60,000 nt of DNA from Bolinopsis microptera. Taxonomy: Eukaryota; Ctenophora; Tentaculata; Lobata; Bolinopsidae. The notes under the pieces are model-generated. The model saw only the letters and a list, made by a program, of their open reading frames with translations, ran no database searches and had not been told where the DNA came from. The stretch spans positions 4,857,230 to 4,917,229 of the forward strand of contig NC_087079.1 in the NCBI RefSeq assembly GCF_026151205.1. Reading direction: 5' to 3'. How positions within the stretch are numbered: position 1 is the first letter of the stretch; each line of letters begins with the position of its first letter. A program made the translations under genes and the position numbers. This document shows, one piece after another, positions 12,117 to 24,214 of this stretch.

Positions 12117-12476
12117 ACCCAGATAGCGACATCTAGCGCTAAATAGCCTGGACTGTCACGACCCAAAATTCTTCGCTATTTAGCGCTATCTAACGCTATT
12201 TAGCGCTATCTAACGCTATCTAGCGCTATATGTCGCAACGACATCTGACGCTATATAGCGCTATCTGACGCTATATAGCGCTAGATAGCGTGAACTGTCG
12301 TAAACTGACTTATCCCGCTATCCAGCGCTTGATGTCGCCTGCGTCAGATGTCGTCGCGACAGATGTCGTCAGATGTCGTCAGATGTCGCTAGATGGCGTC
12401 AGATAGCGTCAGATGTCGCGGCAACATATGACGCTAGATGACGCTAGATGTCGTCCCTAGAATTTTGATGAAAATA

Positions 12477-12788
12477 GCGCTATCTGTCGCCTGGCGTCAG
12501 TGCTGCGTGCTTAGCGTCATCTAGCGTCATCTAGCGTCATATAGCGTCATATAGCGTCATATAGCGCTAGATAGCGCTAGATAGCGCTAGATAGCGCTAG
12601 ATGGCGCTAGATAGCGACATTCGAAAGGTGCCGTGCACTTAGCGACAATGTCGCTAATTGGCGTCATCTAGCGTCATCTAGCGTCATCTAGCGTCATCTA
12701 TCATCATCTGGCGATATTTCACGCTAGATGACGCTAGATGACGCTAGATGACGTCATATGTCGAATTTCAACTATCAGTAAAGGTCCC
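12477..12788 (-). repeat. Right long inverted repeat of the foldback element
   Basis: Reverse complement of 9020-9340, ending ACTATCAGTAAAGGTCCC. Immediately outside, 12793-12840 repeats the left terminus (GGACCTTTACTGATAGTTGA) for about 48 bp before homology stops, so a truncated second copy abuts this one. Confidence 0.8.
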
Positions 12789-12842
12789 CATTGGACCTTT
12801 ACTGATAGTTGAAATTCGACATATGACGTCATCTAGCGTCTA

Positions 12843-13508
12843 CATTATATAAAAGGACCTTATCGAACAATAGATTTTGTCCACTATATTCTGATATCAA
12901 TTTTATGTCAGAATATAATGGACCAAATCCATTGTACTCTTTCAATGGTATTGAGCATTCAATAAAAATACGGATAATCACAAGGTATTTCCACAGAAAC
13001 GTCATATGCTCCAGTCGGGTGCAACATATAAGTGCAACAAGGGGTGCGGAAATCACACTGTTTACTTGGCACCGGTTGCACTGTCACCTTTTATAGTTTT
13101 ATAGCACTATTCTCCGTTTTCCACGCCACACTTGCTTACTAAGCTACTAAGCTACTAAGTGAACTGTTGTATTTTCCACTTTTTCGCCCAGTTGATCAGA
13201 ACTTTCCACACAATCGTGGGGTTTTAAGTCTAAATTTGATCAGAAAGTGTTGGTACTCAATCATGGGATTGAGTACTTTAACTTTTATTTGGTATTTTAA
13301 CTGATCGGGAAGTTTAGATGCTGGTACGCGCAACAAGCGTAGTACTAGTAGTAATATAGTGTTAATTGCGAATTCTTGTTAACTTGCATGTTTGTAATCG
13401 GAGCTGCCTGATAATCAACCGACTGTTTTCGGGTTAATGATAGTTAATGATTAACACGATAATCACGTATTGGTAGAACATTAAATTAATAGTCAGAGAC
13501 GAAACGGA
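12843..13508. other. Unassigned DNA with one short hairpin
   Basis: Bases 12880-12925 form a hairpin (TCCACTATATTCTGA pairing with TCAGAATATAATGGA). No gene is visible in the rest. Confidence 0.4.
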
Positions 13509-13682
13509 ATCTCGTTAGCTTTTCGTGTTAAAAGCGATTTCTCAACGGTTATCACCTCTCTAGATGATTCTTAAAACATTTGGACACTATTGCATTTTTG
13601 AGAAAAATGCAATAGTGGTGTTTTCGGCCACACCCTTTTTCAGGGTTTCGCGGTCAGTAGAATTTTTGTATTTCAGCCCAGA

Positions 13683-13965
13683 AGGTCTTAAAGACTATTC
13701 CGATACACCAAAATGTGCCTAATAGCCACATTTATGTACAACTTATGAAGCAACATATACCTTAAAATGCTTCGTTTTGGAAATATGGCCGAAAAAACGG
13801 TTTTTGGCTAGACGCAGTTCATAATTTCCGTGATTTTTGGCATTTCGCCTAGGAAGGTCGTAGAGACTATTCTGATACACTAAAATGTACATAATGGCCA
13901 CATTAATATACAACTTATGAAGCAACATATACCCTAAAAGGCTTATTTTCGGAAATGTGGCTGAA
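13683..13965. repeat. Internal duplication in the palindrome's left arm
   Basis: A block beginning AAGGTCTTAAAGACTATTCC and ending near GCAACATATACC and a GGAAATATGGCCGAAAAA-like stretch occurs twice, about 172 bp apart. The same pair is present in inverted order in the right arm (about 16495-16790), so the duplication predates the arms. Confidence 0.7.
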
Positions 13966-14770
13966 AAACGGATTTTTGCCCGAGCGAAAAAAAGACAATA
14001 TTCACAAATGGGCTATTGGACTGTAACTAGAACGGTCTTAAAGACTCATGAGCAACATAGCATTTGTAACAAGATGTAAGATGACTCACTTTGTGTCCCA
14101 GAAAACACCTACAAAAATTGGAGACTGATCTACTTTATTGGGCATCTCTCTTAATGGGCCAGGCCAGCAGCATATTTGTGTCTTACGAAAGGGCAATTTT
14201 TCAAAATCACGGTTTCTTAAGGTCAAAGGGCCGGCTGCTAACAGCAAATTGTTTGCAATTGCCGACCCATGCACATTATATAGTTTATACTGAAAAACGC
14301 TCACTTTAGGAGTCATCAGTAAATAAGTTTAACTACTGCGTGATTTATGAAAACTCCAACAATTAATTTCATTGGCACCAATTTAGCCAAAATGTAATGA
14401 AAAAAGTTCTACTTTGATTATTTATTCCTAATTCCATGAAACCATGATATGCACTAAGAATACCGGGCCTAAATAATTCGGCACTGGATCCGGGGCCAGA
14501 CTGTCGCTTGACCACTAACCAATACCCACTTTATAATTATGATTTATTCGCTGCCTCGACCAATATTGGTCTTTAATCCCTGATTGCGATCTGTTGGCTG
14601 CAGTTTAATTTAGCTCATAATAACCATAATAATAATACCGCAGTGGTTTGGTTCGCATAGATTTTCCATCGTATGATAATGTGTGATCATTCCCCTCGTT
14701 TTTTAATCAATTGGTTACTGGCTGTCTCTTTTGTTATTACAGCTGCCTCGAAATCTTATCTAGGGCGCTA

Positions 14771-15634
14771 AATACATTAGTACTAGAACATTAGACCTGT
14801 AATTCTAGAACTTCAGATTAAGATTTCTTGGCCGAATGGCAGGGTTCGAGATTCGACTTTAAATCACTCAGTTTAGGAGTGATTAGAAGATAACAACTGC
14901 ATGATATGGAAAAAATCCAACAAGTCAAGGACCATGCTGAATCAAAGTGTTCTTCCGACTTGAACTTAAGTCTTGTAACCTACTGGAGTTTGGGCCACTG
15001 AATCGAATACGACCTGATATTAATTTTAGGATGTCGGGAAATTCATTAAGATTTTAATTCTTTGGTTTTTCAATTGTGCTACGAATCCGAGTTTGAGTTG
15101 ATAAACACCGTCCTGTTTGACTCTCAAAGAGAGCACCAAGGCTTAGGTTTTTCTTTTTGGCTCTGAAATCCAACTTTAAGATCGGGACCTCGGAGATCCT
15201 CGCGTCGGAAATCATGTAAGTGTAACATCAGTACCGGAGATCAGACTTTTTTGCTTGATATTGGACCTATAAATCTAATTATATATTCGAAACAGCACGG
15301 GATGTAACCAAGGTTAATTGAGATAAGATAAACCAGCTTTCGGGGTTACAAAACCCCATGAAAGGCAGGCAGAGCATCCTGAATCCTCATGCTATCCTCA
15401 CGTTGACATCTAGGTCCATACTCCAGCCTCTCATTAAAAACTGGGTCAGCTATTTGGCCCGAGATCCGTAGTTTCCGTAAGTAAGAGATCGTTCAGATTT
15501 TGGTCATTAAGATCCCCTCCCGCTCTAAATAAAAGTCCACTTTACCCAAAGCTGGAAAAATTTCACATGTGTAACTAAATAGCTTAATCAGCATCTCGAG
15601 ACTTCTATCATATATATAATATATATATAGCCCA
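14771..15634. other. Unpaired spacer of the large palindrome
   Basis: This stretch has no partner on the other side and no recognisable gene. A short (TA)-rich run lies at 15608-15628 next to the right arm. Confidence 0.5.
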
Positions 15635-16959
15635 TGCCCCAGAAAAGATCTCGAGGCAGCTCACAGCTGTAATAACAGAAGAACTAACAGTCACCATTTG
15701 ATTAAAACGAGGGAATGACAAGCAATATCATACGATGGGAAAATCTATGCGACTGAAAAAGAATATGGGGTCATTCTGAAGTGGGAACCAAACCACTGCG
15801 GTATTATAGGAAATTAGCTAAATTAAACTGCAGCCCAACAGATCTCAATCCAGGGATTACAGACCAATATTGGGTCGAGGCAGCGAAATAAATCATAATT
15901 ATAAAGTGGGGTACTGGTCAGCGGTCAAGCAACAGTCTGGCCGGATCCAGTGCCGATTTATTTTAGGCCCGGTATTCTTGGTACATATATCATGGTTTCA
16001 TGGCATGAATAAATAAAAACGTTTTGAAGTTGAATTTTGGTCTGGCACACATTCTATTTAAATTGGTGCCAATGAAAATTAATTGTTGGAGTTTTCACAA
16101 ATCATGCAGTAGTACTAGTAAACTTATTTGCTGATGACTCCTAAAGTGAGCGTTTTTCAGTTAACTAAATAACTATATGATGTGCATGGGTCGGCCAATT
16201 GCAAACAATAGCTGTTAGCAGCCGCCCTTTGATCTTAAGAAACCGTTAATTTTGAAAATTGCCCTTTCGTAAGACACAAATATGCTGCTGGCCTTGGCCC
16301 ATTAAGAGAGATGCCCAATAAAGTAGATCATTCTCCAATTTTTGTAGGTGTGTTCTGGACACAAAGTGAGTCATCCTTACATCTTGTTACAAATGCTATG
16401 TTGCTTCATGAGTCTTTAAGACCGTTCTAGTTAACAGTCCAATAGCCCATTTGTGAATATTGTCCATTTTACGCTCGGCAAATATCCGTTTTTCAGCCAC
16501 ATTCCGAAAAATAAGCCTTTTAGGGTATATGTTGCTTCATATGTTGTATATTAATGTGGCCATTATGTACATTTTAGTGTATCAGAATAGTCTCTACGAC
16601 CTTCCTAGGCGGAAATGCCAAAAATATCACGGAAATTATGAACTGCGGTCTAGCCAAAAAACACGTTTTTTTTTCGGCCATATTTCCAAAACAAAGCATT
16701 TTAAGGTATATGTTGCCTTCATAAGTTGTATAAATGTGGCTATTTAGGCACATTTTGGTGTATCGGAATAGTCTTTAAGACCTTCCTGGGCTGAAATACA
16801 AAAATTCTACTGACCACGAAACCCTGAAAAAGGGTGTGCCGAAAACACCACTATTGCATTTTTTTCAAAAAATACAATAGTGTCCCAAATGTTTTAAGAA
16901 TCATCTAGAGAGGTGATAACCGTTGAGAAATCGGTTTTAACACGAAAAGCTAACGAGAT

Positions 16960-17765
16960 AGCCTTTTAGAACGGTTGGGATCCGACTATAACCTCATGTG
17001 GAAAAATAATTAATTTATGATTGAAGAAACTCGCCGCAAATTAACTTGCAAAAATTTCTCAGAAACGCGGCATTCCAGCCGCACAATTCGTCAAATTTGC
17101 CGCACGTCTACTAATTTTTATATCTTAGGAATAGTTTGGGATCGAACCGTATATGTTGCTTCAGTCACGACTCATTCATTATTTTTTCAAACATTGCTCT
17201 TTATATAGTTCCCAAACGATAGTAAGACCACCAAAAGTGAAAAATTAATTTGTTTGACACAAGGCACAAAATTTGTACGCGATTCTAGGAAAATACTAAC
17301 GATAGGAGATCCCCATCTTTGACCTTTTTTAATCTATTTAAGCGCTATCTATTTATACATTGTACGGACACTTAGTCTTCATTAATACTCAATAGTGTAA
17401 ATTTACATGGAAATCGGAGGCTGGATGGTTCTTGCGTGCTAATGCCAATCTAGCTTAAATCTCATGCGTACTACTGTCTTACGTTACTATTCTTTAAATA
17501 TTGATTGTGGTTTAGTGCGATTTTATTCATCGACGTGTGACCACTGATGTCCACAGGTTTTTTAATAACGCCCGGTTTTGTCCGTCAACGACGTCGCCGC
17601 GTGTTATGAGCTTGGCGTAAACTTGGATCTACTCGGAGTCGTACTAATTTAGTATAATCTCAAGTAACACGAATACTGCGAATCACGTACTGCTTTTCTA
17701 GCTCAAGTGGAGGGAGGTCAATGGATGAAACTGGGCCACGAGATTTTGGCCTTGGGACTCAAGAT
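16960..17765. other. Unassigned DNA
   Basis: A 63-codon open frame at 17017-17208 has no recognisable domain. TATGTTGCTTCA near 17150 echoes a motif in the adjacent palindrome. Nothing else is supported. Confidence 0.35.
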
Positions 17766-18340
17766 AAGCGGAGTAGCAGGGGAGCTGTGTCTTAACTAAA
17801 ACTTAGATAAGAGGGTTGCAGGGGAGGCTGTTGTCTTAACTAAACTTACATTAGAGGAGTAGCAGGGGAGCTGTGTCTTAATACACTAAATTTAGAGGAG
17901 TAGCAGGGAGCTGTGTCTCTACAAACTTAACTCGAGGAGTAGCAGGGAGGAGCTTGTTTCTAAACTAAACTTACATCTAGAGGAGTAGCAGGGAGCTGTG
18001 TCTCTAACTTAAATTACATTCGCGGAGTAGCAGGGGAGCTGTGTTTAAATATAATTAATATAGAAGGGAGTAGCAGGGGAGCTGTGTCTCTAAATTAAAC
18101 TTCCAATAGAGGGAGTAGAAGGGAGCTGTGTCTCTAACTAAACTTCATTAGCGGGTAGCAGGGGAGCTGTGTCTTAACTAACTTACATTAGAGGTTAGCA
18201 GGGAGCTGTGTCTATAACTAACTTACATTAGAGGAGTAGCAGGGAGCTGATGTCTTAACTAAACTTCATTAGAGGGAGGTAGCAGGGGAAGCTGTGTTCT
18301 ATACACCTTACCTCGAGCGTAGCAGGGGAGCTGTGTCTGC
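17766..18340 (+). repeat. Irregular minisatellite, unit 41-46 bp, about 14 copies
   Basis: The unit is close to GAGGAGTAGCAGGGGAGCTG followed by TGTCTCTAACTAAACTTACATTA. Copies differ mainly by one-base insertions and deletions, especially in G runs and around TCTCTAACTAA. Confidence 0.85.
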
Positions 18341-18429
18341 GTTCAGGGTTAGTGCTGTGATCTGCTCTATTGTCTTGGAGTCTCATGCTCTTCTGCAATA
18401 GAGGTCCCATCCATCGTAATCGTATTTCA

Positions 18430-19020
18430 CCACTCAGCGGGTTGGGATGTGAGAGGGTTAGTGAGGGGTCGTGGAACTGAGGGGTTAGTGAGGGGTCGGG
18501 GGAAACTGAATGGGGTTAGTGAGGGGTCGGGGAACGGAGGGGTTAGTGCGGGTCGGGGATTGGAGGGGTTAGAGTGTGGAGGTCGGGACGGAGGGGTTAG
18601 TGCGGGGTCGGGGGGAATGGGGGGTTATTGAGGGGTCGGGGAACGGAGGGGTTAGTGCGGGGTCGTGGATTGAGGTGTTAGTGAGGGGTTCGGGGAACTG
18701 GAGGGGTTAGTGAGGGGTTGGGGAACTGAGGGGTTTGAGGGGGTCGGGGACTGAGGGGTTAGTGAGGGGTCGTGGAACGGAGTGGGTTAGTGAGGGGTCG
18801 GGAATGAGGGGTAGTGAGGAGTCGGGAACTGAGGGGTTAGTGAGGAGTCGGGGAACTGAGGGGTAAGTGAGGGGTCGGGAAATGGAGGGTGTTAGTGAGG
18901 GGTTCGGGGAACTGAGGGGTTATTGAAGGAGTGGGGAACTGAGGTGTTAGTAGGGGTCGGGAAACTGAGGGGTTAGTGAGGGGGTCGGGGAACTGAGGGG
19001 TTAGAAGAGGGGGCGGGTAA
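18430..19020 (+). repeat. G-rich minisatellite, unit about 27 bp, about 22 copies
   Basis: The unit is near GAGGGGTTAGTGAGGGGTCG plus GGGAACT. Copies are heavily affected by one-base indels. The G runs make intrastrand quadruplexes plausible. It creates spurious Pro/Ser- or Gly-rich frames. Confidence 0.85.
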
Positions 19021-20385
19021 ATGGCCAACATTTAACATATTTTTCGAATCTATTTCTCAGTTTGTAAAGTTAAAACTCAGTGCTAATGCTAGCATAATTT
19101 TCAGTGTGATGGTAAGTGTGCATAAATTTGTGGCAGTGAAAATTGAAATGTTGCATTGAATCGCATCTAGTAGGTAACTTAGAGGTTGTATGGTCAGACG
19201 TAGTTAGTGTTGTTTGTTAAAGCACGGAAAGGAACTCAGACTGCAACGAGACTACAAAACCCGTTGGAGCTGGCTGTGCAGTATGTTGGAGAGATATGAC
19301 CGGATAACTGATGTAGTGCACTGAATTTTAGATGACTAATTGGAGCTAGGCAATCTAAAACTGGATGCAGGAGGGACTGACTTAGCGAAAGACATTACCA
19401 AGACTCTCGCACCGTTCAAGACTGCAACTGAGTTTTTGTGTAAAAGAGACAGCATGCTCGCTCAAGCTTTGGTAGTCCTTTTCGATATTGATTGATATCC
19501 GTATTCGTTAATTTTTTTCTCAACTCGAGATGTTTCCTTCATAAGCTCGCTCATTGGCTGAGACCTAGAGGCGTCGTTGTTTACAATTACGACTCAAGAG
19601 ACTAAAATAATTATTACCTATTTAATTCGCGTTTTTAACACCACTTGGGGTAACAAATTTTGGGCTCTAAAACTCCTATTTCTTGGCCAATTTTTTATTT
19701 TGTCATGCTGATTTGGAGGCCATTAAACTTAAAGCATTTGACCCAGTCAAAAAATTTTCAGTTGTATATCCTTTACGATTTTTGCGGAAATTTGCGTTAA
19801 AATTGATGCCGTGGTGTCAGTAAAATGGCACGGATAAATATATATCGTCTCGCTTTATAAATAGTAAGATTCGGCAGAGAGACCGGTGCCACCCGATAAG
19901 CCGCTCAGGCACTTAGCTTAAAATAACATACATGACATTCTAGTACAATTTAAAGCAATTTGAACTGAAGTATAATAATTACAACCAGTTTTATCGTTTT
20001 CAGAGTCCTCAAAAACACAGGGTTACATGATTTTCACTTAACAAATAATCCTCAAATAATCAAGTAGCTTGAGCTCGGAGAACAAACTCTGGTGACTTCA
20101 TAGTCACGTGACCTCAGGCTCATAATCACCTGACCTCAGACCCAATCTATTTGGTTCTGGCCTGGTCAGCCAGCCCCCTGTCATCCGATCTTGAGGTGAC
20201 GTACGACACCTCGTTGACCCAATTAAAGGCTGCAAATTTTCACATGCCAAACTCACAACATTCTTAAGGAGTTGTGCGAGATGATGATACATAGAGGCCG
20301 CAGAATTATGAGGACTACCAGATCCTGGTGGAACCTAAGCGATCCATGATATCACGATAGGCCCTATTTCGCTAGCTATAGCGCT
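19021..20385. other. Unassigned DNA with one dispersed-repeat copy
   Basis: No gene is recognised. Bases about 19630-19765 match, inverted, bases about 46965-47095: both contain ACCACTTGGGG, CTTGGYCAATTTTT and the exact string TTTGACCCAGTCAAAAAA with one or two differences. Confidence 0.45.
19630..19765 (+). repeat. Dispersed repeat, copy 1
   Basis: About 135 bp shared with 46965-47095 on the other strand. It is diverged but colinear. The family is unknown. Confidence 0.6.
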
Positions 20386-20664
20386 GGCCATCGCTAGCTA
20401 TAGCGCTAGCTCTGGATAGCGACAACTAGCGCTGGATGGCGACAACTGGCGAACATTTATATTTTGCGCTTGCCAGCGTTTAATGGCGCTAGCCAGCGCT
20501 AGTTGTCGCGTTCACACTATCGCAAAAGAATTACCGACTATAATACTAGAATGCATATTCATTATTCGGGAGTGCCTGCTTTAATATACTCGGACGATGA
20601 GCCCTGATCGGTCCCCACAAAAGATAATCTTTAGAATTGTACTAGTACAATTTGTGAAAAGCAG
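20386..20664 (+). repeat. Host segmental repeat, copy 1, left part
   Basis: Begins GGCCATCGCTAGC and holds CTAGCGCTGGATGGCGACAA units, then AGAATGCATATTCATTATTC and GGAGTGCCTGCTTTAATATA. The same order appears at 23293-23663. Copy 1 is split at 20665 by a transposon and resumes at 22885. Confidence 0.85.
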
Positions 20665-20666
20665 TA

Positions 20667-22884
20667 CCTTACTCAGGAATATTATAGCGGGTTAATTTAT
20701 GACTGGGAAAATTAATGACCGGGAAAAATATGGCGGACTTTCCCAAAACCCGCCAAATTATCCCGGTCATGTATTTACCGGTGGCCGACCTTTCAAGTTT
20801 TTTTTCAGAGGTCAACGAATTTTCAACCGAAATTTCTGTTTTTGTTACTTGTTAAAGAAGTTATTTCAATTTACAGTTATTGATATTACTCAGAAATAGA
20901 AAAAAAAAACCCGTCTATTTAAAGGAAAATAAATCTAAGCAATAGTAAGTCAAATCTTCATTAAAGCGTATTCTCATTCTCATTATCGCTAATGTCCCCG
21001 CCATTATCATTATTGATATCCCCCTGAGCTGCTGACCGTCAAATTCGAAGTTGTATTGTTGTCTTAACAAGACTTTCATTTTGTCCGCTAATGGGGCTAC
21101 TGCTCTGAAGGTCAGCCGGAGCTTAATTTCCTGCCCACCGCTTGGTATTGGGGAACGTCTTGGCTTTGCATCTTCAACTGCTCCAGTAATCAATCCACCG
21201 TGGACCATGAAATAGTGACACAGTTAACTCACTTCTAGCGGGATGGGGCCACAAGTTACTTTAACGGGAAAAACTCCCTCTTTCTTTTGTCTACACACTG
21301 CACACGAGAAGCGATCAATCTTTAGAGACACTATTATTATAATATATATTATATATTATTATTATTTTCGTTTTCTTCTATAACATATAATTTGTTTTCT
21401 TCTCTACGTTTTCTTCTCTACGTAAAATTTTTGACCGGGAAAAATATGGCGGAATCTTCCAAAACTCACCACTTTATCCCGGTTATAATATTCCCGAGTA
21501 AATTATGGTAGCAACCGCCAATAAAGTTACAGCCCTCCATCCACTGCTTCAAAAGTCTTCTCTAGCACATATGAGACTTCAGGTAAAATATGATGATCAC
21601 CACCCCTTGGAACCCCATAATCAGAGTCGGCGGGTTTTTTATGACTGGTAAAATTTTTGACCGGGAAAAATATGGCGGAATCTTCCAAAACCCACCACTT
21701 TATCCCGGTTATAATACTGCCGTTTTCTCAGAAAAGGCAGTAAGTCCATATTTGCAATTTCGAGATATTGCGACTTTTGCGTTTATGGTTTTTTCTCCGC
21801 TTACTTTTTGCGTAAGATCGAAAGTAAACACGTTGAGTTATCAATAATTAGTCAAATTTTAATTTGTCAAAAAAATTAAAGCTTTGAGCCGTCCATAAGC
21901 TTAGATATAACCATTTTTATGCCAAATAATCGAACTTATTTTTCATACTGGATGGACTTACTGCCTTTTCTGAGAAAACGTGGACTTACTTCCTTTTCTG
22001 AGAAAAATCTCTGTTCATTATTTTTCTGAGAAGGAAGTAAGTCCAAGCTTTTTACTACATTTTTGAGGTTGGGATCTATGTATTTTGGATTATATTGTAA
22101 AATATAAACAATTACGTAAATCTAAATTGCTCCATATCATATAATAAATGTTTTTGAATAATAGTATGCCCTTATTTAGGCAAACTCGCCAATTTTGAAC
22201 GATTTCAGTGCATTAAATGATATCTTATCGATATTTTGATGAAAATGAACTTGATCTAAAAGATATACCTAAACTAAACATTCTCTGCGATTATAACAGC
22301 TCAATAACTGCTCCAATGTTTATGTTTTGCGACTAAAATACATCCGGCGTTTTTGAAAATCGGCCAACAAATTTTTTTGAGGCCTAAATGAAAATGTTGA
22401 TCACTTAAGTAAGGTTGAAATGTAATTATACATCGATTCTGAAAATTTCATGCGAAAATATCAATCGGCAGTAAAGTTATGTTCTTTTTGGGAAATCGCT
22501 TTCTAAAATTCCGTTTTTAGCATGCTTTTATAGGAAGTAAGTCCAGCTACTTCTTCCTATCAAAGATAATTTATCTCAGAAAAGGCAGTAAGTCCACGGA
22601 ATTACTTCCTTATCTCAGAAAATTTTCAAGATTTTCTCAGAAAAGGCAGTAAGTCCGGACTTACGTCCTTCTCTCAGAAAATAATTGGCCAAAACCGAAC
22701 ATAATGTTTCTCAACTGGGACTTACTTCCTTAGGAATTGCATGCAAAAATGTTTCTATACATTAATATGTAGCTCATGTTGTAGAGAATTTTCTACTGAA
22801 AATTTTGATACCAATATTGTCATATTTCGAAAAATTGGACTTACTGCCTTTTCTGAGAAAACGGCAGAATATTCCCGAGTAAGG
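20667..22884. mobile_element. TA-flanked non-autonomous DNA element containing a nested element
   Basis: The ends are CCTTACTCAGGAATATTATA on the left and its near complement, TATTCCCGAGTAAGG, on the right. TA flanks both sides (20665-20666 and 22885-22886), and the uninterrupted site GCAGTATGTAAAC is present at 23661-23673, so this is a genuine insertion with a TA duplication. Just inside the ends lies a GCGGGTT...GACCGGGAAAAATATGGCGG...TATCCCGG block in direct orientation (20687-20770 and 21628-21710), with a further copy at 21427-21500. A TA target fits the Tc1/mariner superfamily, but the termini are not a family I recognise and no transposase is present. Confidence 0.8.
21717..22867. mobile_element. 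1151-bp non-autonomous DNA element, 31-bp perfect inverted ends, 4-bp duplication
   Basis: It starts CTGCCGTTTTCTCAGAAAAG and continues GCAGTAAGTCC; the last 31 bp are the exact reverse complement. AATA flanks both sides (21713-21716 and 22868-22871). The related block at 21427-21512 shows the uninterrupted TTATAATATTCCCGAG, which supports a 4-bp duplication. The core AGGMAGTAAGTCC, usually next to TTCTCAGAAA, recurs inside at about 21968, 21990, 22035, 22532, 22580, 22650, 22662 and 22725 in both orientations. No coding capacity is seen. The superfamily is not assigned. Confidence 0.9.
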
Positions 22885-23290
22885 TATGTAAACACATGAA
22901 AAGCAGTGTGCTCACTGCTCCTTAGTCCTTACCCCTTATATTAGCCACTAGCTTCATTATTAAAACACGTGATTCGATCACGTGATGTTATTTCATTGAA
23001 ACAGGGTTTATTTTTTTGATTACGTGTACAGTGTAGTATGGTAAAGTATTAACACAAGTTAACTTATAATATTATGTATATGATCGATACTTCGAATCTG
23101 TACTCATATGAATTATGAGTACAGCTTCGAAGTGAAACATCGAGTTCCGTTCTGGCGAGGTCTGGCGAGCTGGGAGGAACCTTCGAGATCGTCTGGGCTG
23201 ATCTAAACACAAGCTTTGCTCAGTATTGATAACTCATCTAACTAGAATAACGAGCTAGTTAACGAATAATAATATTTGGCATCTAACTTT
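22885..23290 (+). repeat. Host segmental repeat, copy 1, right part
   Basis: TATGTAAACACATGAAAAGC to GGCATCTAACTTT, about 400 bp. It repeats at 23664-24074 with only a few differences, offset 779 bp. Confidence 0.95.
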
Positions 23291-24074
23291 TCTGGCCATC
23301 GCTAGCTCTGGATAGCGACAACTAGCGCTGGATGGCGACAAGTACAACTATTACTAGCGCTGGATGGCGACAACTAGCGAAAATTTTTATTTTGCGCTTG
23401 CCAGCGTTCAATGGCGCTAGCCAGCGACAACTAGCGCTGGATGGCGATAACTAGCGCTATCTAGCGCTAGTTGTCGCCATCCAGCGCTAGTTGTCGCGTT
23501 TACACTATCGCAAAAGAAGCGACTAGAAATAGAATGCATATTCATTATTCAGGAGTGCCTGCTTTAATATACTCGGACGATGAGCCCTCGGTTCCCACAA
23601 AAGATAATTTTTAGAATTGTACATAGTTAATACTATTACTAGTAGTACAATTTGTGAAAGCAGTATGTAAACACATGAAAAGCAGTGTGCTCACTGCTCC
23701 TTAGTCCTTACCCTTTATATTAGCCACTAGCTTCGTTATTAAAACACGTGATTCTATCACGTGATGTTATTTCATTGTAAACAGGGTTTATTTTTTTGAT
23801 TACGTGTACAGTGTAGTATGGTAAAGTATTAACACAAGTTAACTTATAATATTATGTATATGATCGATACTTCGAATCTGTACTCATATGAATTATGAGT
23901 ACAGATTCGAAGTGAAACATCGAGTTCCGTTCTGGCGAGGTCTGGCGAGCTGGGAGGAACCTTCGAGATCGTCTGGAAGGGCTGATCTAAACGCAAGCTC
24001 TGCTCAGTATTTATAGCTAATCTAACTAGACTAACGAGCTAGTTAACGAATAATAATATTTGACATCTAACTTT
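23291..24074 (+). repeat. Host segmental repeat, copy 2 (uninterrupted)
   Basis: Carries the left part (GGCCATCGCTAGC through AGTACAATTTGTGAAAGCAG) and the right part (TATGTAAACACATG to CTAACTTT) contiguously, so it is the empty-site reference for the element at 20667-22884. It also contains an ACTCATATGAATTATGAGT palindrome near 23881. Confidence 0.95.
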
Positions 24075-24214
24075 GCTCTGAAAATACATGAAACATGAAA
24101 CTTTACGAGATCACCAAGTTGTCATACGTTGTATGACCCGCCGCGCACGAGTGCGCGGCTCCCCCTGTATAGTGAAACGACCGTGGGGGTCACGACGTGA
24201 TACAACCGTTAAGC

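Larger units (their letters stand above)
13509..16959. mobile_element. Large palindromic element, arms about 1.26 kb
   Basis: ATCTCGTTAGCTTTTCGTG at 13509 and its complement ending at 16959 bound two long arms, about 13509-14770 and 15635-16959, around a spacer of about 865 bp. Landmarks pair in order: the GAGAGGTGATAACC region, the CCACACCCTTTTTCAGGG region, the GCATATTTGTGTCTTACGAA region and the CGAGGCAGCT inner end. The arms differ by many substitutions and single-base indels. No transposase frame is present. It is either a non-autonomous foldback transposon or a large inverted duplication; I cannot define a target duplication. Confidence 0.75.

Noticed and set aside
19850-19930. A tRNA-like segment near ACCGGTGCCACCCGATAAG
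   Set aside because: I could not build a cloverleaf with A and B box elements at proper spacing.
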